Assembly (NCBI GenBank): GCA_002721365.1
Contig: PBKC01000031.1
Coordinates: 1-64,000 of the forward strand
Source: Rhodospirillaceae bacterium
GTDB lineage: Bacteria; Pseudomonadota; Alphaproteobacteria; GCA-2721365
Reading direction: 5' to 3'
DNA: 64,000 nt
This document shows positions 58,541 to 64,000 of the stretch, in pieces. Made by a program: the position numbers and the translations under genes. Each line of letters starts with the position of its first letter. The first letter of the stretch is position 1. Under the pieces are notes generated by a model that made no database searches, was not told the origin of the DNA, and saw only the letters and a list, made by a program, of their open reading frames with translations.

Positions 58541-58966
58541 TCAACGCACCAGCCAATCCCTCAGGGCAACCCTGGGTTCGGCGGCATCGCGCAGGTCGAG
58601 CCGCCCTGCCAGCGGAGGCGGCGGCAAGAGCACGCACCCCTTGGCCGAAGCGATCGCGCGAAGCTTCTCCGCCACCTCGGGCTCGCCCGCGAAAGCGATG
58701 CGGGACCACTCTTCCCGCACGGCGCCCAGAACCAGCCCCGCGTCATCGCCGCAATCGAGGACGACGTCGAGAACCTGCCCGCGGCCGGCACTGCCGGCCG
58801 TCACCATCTTCTTCAGGTAGCCGACCCCGGCATAGGCCGCGGCGCCGGGCGCCGTGATGCAGTCGACGGCGTCTCCCTCGACAGAGAGACACTCCGAGAC
58901 CGCCCGCACATGCTCGACGTGATGAAGGACCACCCAACGCACCGACGCGTTGGCCGGCGCCGTCAC
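58541..58966 (-). CDS. Conserved hypothetical, about 141 residues, coupled to pgk
   Basis: Starts at GTG 58966, which shares bases with the pgk stop (GTGA), a strong sign that it is a real and coupled gene. The product has alternating helix/strand segments ([67 protein letters not shown]) and no recognised catalytic motif, signal or membrane helix. A small alpha/beta cytosolic protein is suggested. Placement between pgk and the aldolase makes a glycolysis-linked role likely but unproven. Confidence 0.8.
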   Translation of the reverse strand: MTAPANASVRWVVLHHVEHVRAVSECLSVEGDAVDCITAPGAAAYAGVGYLKKMVTAGSAGRGQVLDVVLDCGDDAGLVLGAVREEWSRIAFAGEPEVAEKLRAIASAKGCVLLPPPPLAGRLDLRDAAEPRVALRDWLVR

Positions 58967-60171
58967 CCCCGCAGAGCCGTGACGCCCGGAAGCTCCTTGC
59001 CCTCCAACCATTCGAGGAACGCGCCCCCCGCGGTCGAGACATAGGTGAAGCCTTCGCTCGCCCCGGCATGGTTCAGCGCCGAGACGGTGTCGCCGCCGCC
59101 GGCAACGCTGACCAGCACGCCGGCACGGGTCAGATGCGCCGTCGTCCGCGCCAGAGCCACGGTCGCGGCATCGAAGGGCGGCGTCTCGAAGGCGCCGACC
59201 GGGCCGTTCCAGACGACCGTCTTGAAGCCCGGCAGGCGATTGCCGATGGCGTCGGCACTGTCCGGCCCGATGTCGAGGATCATCTTGTCGGCAGGCACGG
59301 CATCGACCGAGACCGCCGCGGTCTCCACCCCCGCCTTCAACTCGTCGGCGACGACAACGTCCGACGGCAGGATGATGTCGCAGTCCTGCTCAGCGGCCTG
59401 CGCCATCACGCTGCGGGCGGTGTCGGCCATGTCGCGCTCGCAGAGCGACTTGCCGATCTCCTTGCCTTGGGCGAACAGGAAGGTATTGGCCATGCCGCCG
59501 CCGATGGCGATGGCATCGACCTTGGCGATCAGGTTTCCCAAAAGGTCGAGCTTGGTCGAGACCTTGGAGCCACCGACGATGGCGAGAACCGGGCGCTCCG
59601 GATTCTCCAGGGCCTTGTCGAGCGCTTCGAGCTCGGCCTGCATCAGCCTTCCGGCATAGGCGGGCAAATGCCGAGGAATGCCGACCACCGAGGCGTGGGC
59701 GCGGTGCGAGGCCGAGAAGGCGTCATTGACGTAGATATCGCCGAGCTTGGCGAGCGCGGCGCCGAAGTCGGGGTCGTTCTTCTCCTCCCCCGCATGGAAG
59801 CGGAGGTTCTCCAGAAGCGCGACCCCGCCGGGCTGCAGCCCATCGACCGCCTTCTCGGCCCCGTCGCCGATACAGTCGGCAACGAAGGAGACATCGCGGC
59901 CGCCAAGGGCCTTGCTCACCGCCATCGCGACGAAGCCCAGCGACATGTCGTCGACGACCTTGCCCTTGGGGCGGCCGAAATGGGACAGCAGGATCACGCG
60001 GGCATTGCGCGCGCAAAGATCCTCGATGGTCGGAACGACCCGCAGAATGCGCGTGTCGTCGGCGACCTGCCGATCCTCGTCCATCGGCACGTTGAGGTCG
60101 ACGCGGACCAGAACCCGCTTGCCGGCGAGGTCCTGGTCGAGGTCGTCGAGGGTACGGAAAGCGGACGCCAT
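58963..60171 (-). CDS. pgk: Phosphoglycerate kinase
   Basis: 402 residues, usual length. Substrate and nucleotide motifs: [88 protein letters not shown], and [17 protein letters not shown] near the end. Converts 1,3-bisphosphoglycerate and ADP to 3-phosphoglycerate and ATP. Six bases after the gap stop. Confidence 0.97.
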   Translation of the reverse strand: MASAFRTLDDLDQDLAGKRVLVRVDLNVPMDEDRQVADDTRILRVVPTIEDLCARNARVILLSHFGRPKGKVVDDMSLGFVAMAVSKALGGRDVSFVADCIGDGAEKAVDGLQPGGVALLENLRFHAGEEKNDPDFGAALAKLGDIYVNDAFSASHRAHASVVGIPRHLPAYAGRLMQAELEALDKALENPERPVLAIVGGSKVSTKLDLLGNLIAKVDAIAIGGGMANTFLFAQGKEIGKSLCERDMADTARSVMAQAAEQDCDIILPSDVVVADELKAGVETAAVSVDAVPADKMILDIGPDSADAIGNRLPGFKTVVWNGPVGAFETPPFDAATVALARTTAHLTRAGVLVSVAGGGDTVSALNHAGASEGFTYVSTAGGAFLEWLEGKELPGVTALRG

Positions 60172-60177
60172 GGACGG

Positions 60178-61188
60178 TCAGGCGATCTTGCCGAGCACCG
60201 CGGCGACGTCGCCCATGCGGTTCGAGAACCCCCACTCGTTATCGTACCAGGACAGCACGCGGCACAGCGTGCCCTCGATAACCTGGGTCTGACCGAGATC
60301 GAAGATCGAGCTGGCCGGATGATGGTTGAAATCGGACGACACCAGCGGCTCGTCGTTGACCGCGAGGACGCCCTTCAGGGGACCGCTCGCCGCCGCCTTG
60401 CTGATCGCCTCGTTGATCTCCTCGGCCGTGGTCTTGCGGCTGGCGACGAAGCAAAGGTCGATCATCGACACGTTCGGCGTCGGCACCCGAATGGCGGTGC
60501 CGTCGAGCTTGCCGGCAAGCTCCGGCAGGACGAGACCGACCGCGCGGGCGGCACCGGTCGAGGTCGGGATCTGCGACATCGCCGCGGCGCGGGCACGGTG
60601 CAGGTCCTTGTGCAGCGTGTCGAGCACCGGCTGGTCGCCCGTGTAACTGTGCACGGTGGTCATGAAGCCCTGCTCGATGCCGATCGCGTTGTTCAGCACA
60701 TAGGCCACCGGCGCCAGACAGTTGGTGGTGCAGGAGGCGTTCGAGACCACCTTGTGCTCGGTCGTGAGCTTGTCGTGGTTGACGCCGTAGACGACGGTGA
60801 GGTCTGCGCCCTTCGCCGGAGCGGAAACCAGGACGCGCTTGGCACCGGCCTCCAGATGCTTCGCCGCCTTGTCGCGGTCGGTGAAGATGCCGGTGCATTC
60901 CAGGGCGATATCGACGCCCAGGTCTGTCCAAGGCAGCTTCGCCGGATCGCGCTCCGCGGTCACCTTGATCGGACCCTGGCCGATGTCGATGGTGTCGCCC
61001 TCGGTCTTCACGGTGCCGGCGAAACGGCCGTGCACAGAGTCATAGCGAAGAAGATGTGCGTTGGTCTCGACGGGTCCGAGATCGTTGATCCCGACCACCA
61101 CCACGTCGTCGCGATCCCGCTCATGCAGGGCGCGAAGGACCAGCCGTCCGATCCGTCCAAAGCCATTGATACCGACCCGAACCGCCAT
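60178..61188 (-). CDS. gap: Glyceraldehyde-3-phosphate dehydrogenase, type I
   Basis: 336 residues from ATG 61188, preceded by the strong site GAGAGGAGAG. NAD-binding start [19 protein letters not shown], active-site Cys in [14 protein letters not shown], phosphate-binding [13 protein letters not shown] and [19 protein letters not shown]-terminal [15 protein letters not shown]. The frame upstream of 61188 is not coding. Second gene of the tkt-gap-pgk set. Confidence 0.97.
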   Translation of the reverse strand: MAVRVGINGFGRIGRLVLRALHERDRDDVVVVGINDLGPVETNAHLLRYDSVHGRFAGTVKTEGDTIDIGQGPIKVTAERDPAKLPWTDLGVDIALECTGIFTDRDKAAKHLEAGAKRVLVSAPAKGADLTVVYGVNHDKLTTEHKVVSNASCTTNCLAPVAYVLNNAIGIEQGFMTTVHSYTGDQPVLDTLHKDLHRARAAAMSQIPTSTGAARAVGLVLPELAGKLDGTAIRVPTPNVSMIDLCFVASRKTTAEEINEAISKAAASGPLKGVLAVNDEPLVSSDFNHHPASSIFDLGQTQVIEGTLCRVLSWYDNEWGFSNRMGDVAAVLGKIA

Positions 61189-61262
61189 CGTCTGACTCTC
61201 CTCTCGTCTCACATGTCCGTTAAGTGGAGTGCTTCGGCCGGCACGCCAATGTCCAGCAGCCG

Positions 61263-63293
61263 TCAGGCCTTCAGCCCGGTCTTCGCCGCTTCGACGACCG
61301 CCGCCGCCGTGATGCCGAAATGTTCGTATAGCCGCTTGTACGGCGCGGACTCGCCAAAGCCGGTCATGCCGACGAAGGCGCCCGTCCGGCCATAATACCA
61401 TTCCCAGCCCATCCGCACGCCCGCTTCGACCACGACGCATACCGCGTCCTCGGGAATGACCGAACGGCGATAGGAATCGTCCTGAGCCTCGAACAGCTCA
61501 CGGCACGGCATGGAGACGAGAGCCGTCGCGACGCCCTCTTTCTCCAGTGCCTCGCGGGCTTCCGAGGCGATCGCCACCTCCGACCCCGTCGCCACCAGCA
61601 CGACCTTCGCCGACCCGGCGGCCGGGGCTTTCAGCACGTAGCCGCCGCGGGCGCAGAGGTTCTCGGCCTCGCCGCCCTCGCGAAGCTGTGGCAGGTTCTG
61701 CCGGCTGAGTGCGAGCAGCGACGGCCCGTCGCGGTTCGCCACGGCCAGCGCCCAGCATTCCAGGGTCTCCACGGCGTCGCAGGGACGATAGACCGCGAGA
61801 TTGGGAATCGCCCGCAGGGCCGCCAGATGCTCCACGGGCTGATGGGTGGGCCCATCCTCGCCGAGACCGATCGAATCATGGGTCATGACATAGACCACCC
61901 GCTGACGCATCAGCGCCGCAAGGCGGATCGACGGACGGCAGTAGTCGCTGAAGACGAGGAAGGTCCCGCCATAGGGGATCAGCCCGCCATGCAGCGCCAT
62001 GCCGTTCATCGCCGCGGCCATGCCATGCTCACGGACGCCGTAATAGACGTAACGCCCCGCATAATCCCCCGGCCCGATCGGGGTCAGGCTGCCGGTCTTC
62101 GTATTGTTCGACCCGGTAAGATCGGCGGAACCCCCGATCATCGTCGGGATCGCCTTGGTCAGGGTCTCCAGCGCCAGCTCCGAGGCTTTGCGCGACGCAA
62201 TCGTCTTGGGCGATGCCGCGAGCGCCCTCTTGGCGTCGCCGACGGCATCTTCCCATCCCTCGGGAAGCCCCCCGTCGACCGCGAGATCGAAGCTCTTGCG
62301 CGTCTCGGCGGAGCTGGCCGCGCGCCGCTCTTCCCACTTCGCGTAGGCGTCGCCGCCATGAGCGCCGATCGCGCGCCAGCGCTCGAGGATCGCTTCAGGA
62401 ATCTCGAACGGCGCGTAGGGCCAGTTCATGCGCTCGCGCGCCGCGGCGATCTCGTCGTCACCGAGAGGCGAGCCGTGGGTGCCCGCCGTACCCTGCTTGT
62501 TGGGCGCGCCATAGCCGACGATGGTCCGGCAGGCGATGAGCGACGGGCGGTCACTGCGGCGGGCGGCGGCGATGGCCGTCGCCACCTGCTCAGGTTCGTG
62601 GCCGTCGACCGCCTGCACATGCCAGCCATAGGCGGCGATGCGGGCGATCTGATCGTCGGAGACGGTGAGCGAGGTCGGACCGTCGATCGAGATGCGGTTG
62701 TCGTCGAACAGGACGACCAACCGGCTGAGCCTGAGATGCCCCGCCAGCGACATCGCTTCGTGGCTGATGCCTTCCATCAGGTCGCCGTCGCCGGCGATGA
62801 CATAGGTGAAGTGATCGACCAGCTCCTCGCCGAAGCGGGCCGCCATCATCCGTTCGGCGAGCGCCATCCCGACCGCGTTGCCGAGGCCCTGCCCCAACGG
62901 GCCGGTGGTCGTCTCGACGCCGACCGTGTGGCTGAATTCCGGATGGCCGGGGGTGCGGCTGCCGAGCTGACGGAAGTTCTCAATCTCCTCGATCGTCACA
63001 CCCGGATAGCCGGTCAGATAGAGGAGCGCGTAGAGCAGCATCGACCCATGACCGGCAGACAGGACGAAGCGGTCGCGATCCGGCCAGTGCGGGTGCGCGG
63101 GGTCGAACTTCAGAAACCGTGAGAACAGGACCGTGGCGACGTCGGCCATGCCCATCGGCATGCCCGGATGGCCGCTGTTGGCACGCTGCACGGCGTCCAT
63201 GGCCAGAGCGCGGATCGCCGTAGCCAGATCGCCATGCCCGACCTGGGCACTGTCACCCAAATTCGAGGCTCGGGAAGAACTCAATTCGTCCAT
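61263..63293 (-). CDS. tkt: Transketolase
   Basis: 676 residues. TPP-dependent enzyme moving two-carbon units in the pentose phosphate and Calvin cycles. Domains in order: pyrophosphate domain with [48 protein letters not shown] and the metal/TPP motif [13 protein letters not shown] ... DDNRISIDG; pyrimidine domain with GSADLTGSN and FGVREH-like [16 protein letters not shown]-terminal domain with [24 protein letters not shown]. First gene of the unit; a perfect TATAAT lies just upstream on this strand. Confidence 0.97.
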   Translation of the reverse strand: MDELSSSRASNLGDSAQVGHGDLATAIRALAMDAVQRANSGHPGMPMGMADVATVLFSRFLKFDPAHPHWPDRDRFVLSAGHGSMLLYALLYLTGYPGVTIEEIENFRQLGSRTPGHPEFSHTVGVETTTGPLGQGLGNAVGMALAERMMAARFGEELVDHFTYVIAGDGDLMEGISHEAMSLAGHLRLSRLVVLFDDNRISIDGPTSLTVSDDQIARIAAYGWHVQAVDGHEPEQVATAIAAARRSDRPSLIACRTIVGYGAPNKQGTAGTHGSPLGDDEIAAARERMNWPYAPFEIPEAILERWRAIGAHGGDAYAKWEERRAASSAETRKSFDLAVDGGLPEGWEDAVGDAKRALAASPKTIASRKASELALETLTKAIPTMIGGSADLTGSNNTKTGSLTPIGPGDYAGRYVYYGVREHGMAAAMNGMALHGGLIPYGGTFLVFSDYCRPSIRLAALMRQRVVYVMTHDSIGLGEDGPTHQPVEHLAALRAIPNLAVYRPCDAVETLECWALAVANRDGPSLLALSRQNLPQLREGGEAENLCARGGYVLKAPAAGSAKVVLVATGSEVAIASEAREALEKEGVATALVSMPCRELFEAQDDSYRRSVIPEDAVCVVVEAGVRMGWEWYYGRTGAFVGMTGFGESAPYKRLYEHFGITAAAVVEAAKTGLKA

Positions 63294-63316
63294 GTCGCAA
63301 TAGTTGAGAGCGGCCG

Positions 63317-63322
63317 ATTATA
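63317..63322 (-). promoter_or_regulatory. Candidate -10 element upstream of tkt
   Basis: The complement reads TATAAT (perfect -10 consensus), placing a start site about 15 bases before the tkt ATG. No good -35 lies at 17 bases; a GTCGCC/GGCGAC hairpin (63335-63349) sits just upstream. Seen by eye only. Confidence 0.35.
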
Positions 63323-63495
63323 CAGTTTAGAGTTGTCGCCTTTGGCGACTCGGTGGGCCGCAGGGTCGCGCTCGAACATGACCACCATCGCCGCGATCGT
63401 CAACCGCCTGATCGCGGCCTGTTCCGGCAAGGTGCGGAACACAGGAAGCCAGCGGGGTTCCACGCCGGCGCAGCGGGCCTATCAAGGGAAACGGG

Positions 63496-64000
63496 ATGCG
63501 ACCGAGAGAACAGCTTTCCGCCTTCGTCAAGGACGCCCTGGTCAAGGGGCGCAGCAGGGAGGAAATCAAGGCCGCACTCCACGATGCCGGGTGGACCGCC
63601 TCGGAAGTTTCCGACGCCATGAACAGCTGGGCGGATACGGCCTTCGACCCGCCCATTCCCCGCCCGCGCCCCATCGTCACCGCCCGCGAGGCGTTCTTCT
63701 ACGGGTTGATGTTCGCCGCGCTCATCATGACCGCCTGGCACCTGACCAGTATATCGTTCCGGCTGATCGACATCTGGCTGCCGGAGTTTCCCGTTCCAGA
63801 AGGCCGCGCCGCCTGGTCCATCAACGGCATACGCTTCTCTATCGCCGTCCTGGTGGTGTTCTTTCCGCTGTTCCTGATCATGAATGCCAAGGCGGAGCGA
63901 AGCAGCCGGCTCGACACCGCCAAGCGCCGTTCAGCGCTTCGCCGCTGGTTCGGCTTCCTCACCCTTCTCCTGGCCGCGCTCTCGCTGCTCGGGGACCTCG
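63496..64000 (+). CDS. DUF5671-type membrane protein, 3' truncated by window edge
   Basis: Open frame from ATG 63496, preceded by AAGGGA (63485-63490), running off the window after about 168 residues. The N-terminus (QLSAFVKDALVKGRSREEIKAALHDAGWTASEVSDAM) is a short helical domain, then PRPRPIVTAREAFFYGLMFAALIMTAWHL and further helices (FSIAVLVVFFPLFLIMNA; WFGFLTLLLAALSLLG). The combination of that helical head, the PRP-VTAREAF linker and membrane helices matches the DUF5671 family. Function unknown; divergent from tkt. Confidence 0.75.
   Translation, partial: MRPREQLSAFVKDALVKGRSREEIKAALHDAGWTASEVSDAMNSWADTAFDPPIPRPRPIVTAREAFFYGLMFAALIMTAWHLTSISFRLIDIWLPEFPVPEGRAAWSINGIRFSIAVLVVFFPLFLIMNAKAERSSRLDTAKRRSALRRWFGFLTLLLAALSLLGDL

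Noticed and set aside
61189..61262. Riboswitch or leader between tkt and gap
   Set aside because: Only 74 bases with a strong ribosome site and no recognisable conserved fold.
59068..61395. A 775-codon plus-strand frame across pgk and gap
   Set aside because: Antisense to two complete glycolytic genes with all motifs; the product has no recognisable fold or ribosome site.

Overview
This is a GC-rich, gene-dense chromosomal window with no rRNA, tRNA, transposase, integrase or CRISPR array that I can see. It looks like an alphaproteobacterium, most likely of the Rhodospirillales. The grounds are the run tkt-gap-pgk-(unknown)-class I fructose-bisphosphate aldolase-thiE followed by efp and suhB, the ftsE-ftsX-HAD-ydcF-plsC string, frequent GTG and TTG starts, and 4-base start/stop overlaps (ATGA, GTGA, TTGA). 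The taxonomic call is inference from gene content and order, not from a search.

Layout. 2-7728: 3' end of a TrkH potassium transporter, then a peptide/nickel-type ABC importer on the minus strand (binding protein, two permeases, two ATPases) ending in a secreted dienelactone-hydrolase-like protein; a 341-base gap holding two families of palindromic repeats separates the binding protein from the permeases. 7855-14626: a cell-surface cluster with a GT39-type membrane glycosyltransferase, a GT2 glycosyltransferase, two sulfotransferase-like proteins, a lipid-flippase-like membrane protein and a methyltransferase. 14890-22370: argE-like deacylase, Na+/Ca2+ exchanger, CorA-type transporter, a bacterial voltage-gated sodium channel broken by a stop codon, and a LysR regulator that is divergent from a bicupin dioxygenase-like gene and is followed by a periplasmic protein of unknown function. 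22407-29620: envelope and cell-division genes (plsC, ydcF, HAD phosphatase, ftsX, ftsE), a zinc-ribbon membrane protein, tlyA, ispA, xseB and a class II histone-deacetylase-like gene.

29833-42540: an RND efflux pair (adaptor and pump, no outer-membrane channel), a tightly coupled three-gene operon resembling nicX-nicD of pyridine-ring degradation plus an acyl-CoA-dehydrogenase-fold flavoprotein, an orphan PEP-CTERM protein, and a Tat-exported molybdenum aldehyde oxidoreductase of the PaoABC type. 42769-49374: peroxiredoxin-glutaredoxin pair, acyl-CoA ligase, a TRAP importer (dctPQM) and a D-amino-acid (DauA-like) dehydrogenase; the six plus-strand genes after the peroxiredoxin all begin with GTG or TTG. 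49421-53753: a MORN-repeat protein, a coiled-coil membrane protein, a MotA/TolQ-like proton-channel homologue and an OmpA-domain protein, which may form an envelope-spanning machine. 53892-63293: suhB, efp, an exported M20 amidohydrolase and the central carbon operon (tkt, gap, pgk, fba). The window ends in a truncated DUF5671-type membrane protein.

The best candidates for something new are: the sulfated surface-glycan cluster; the nicX/nicD/flavoprotein operon without its upper pathway; the MotA-like/OmpA-like/coiled-coil/MORN locus; and the sodium channel with a clean in-frame TAA between pore helix and S6.
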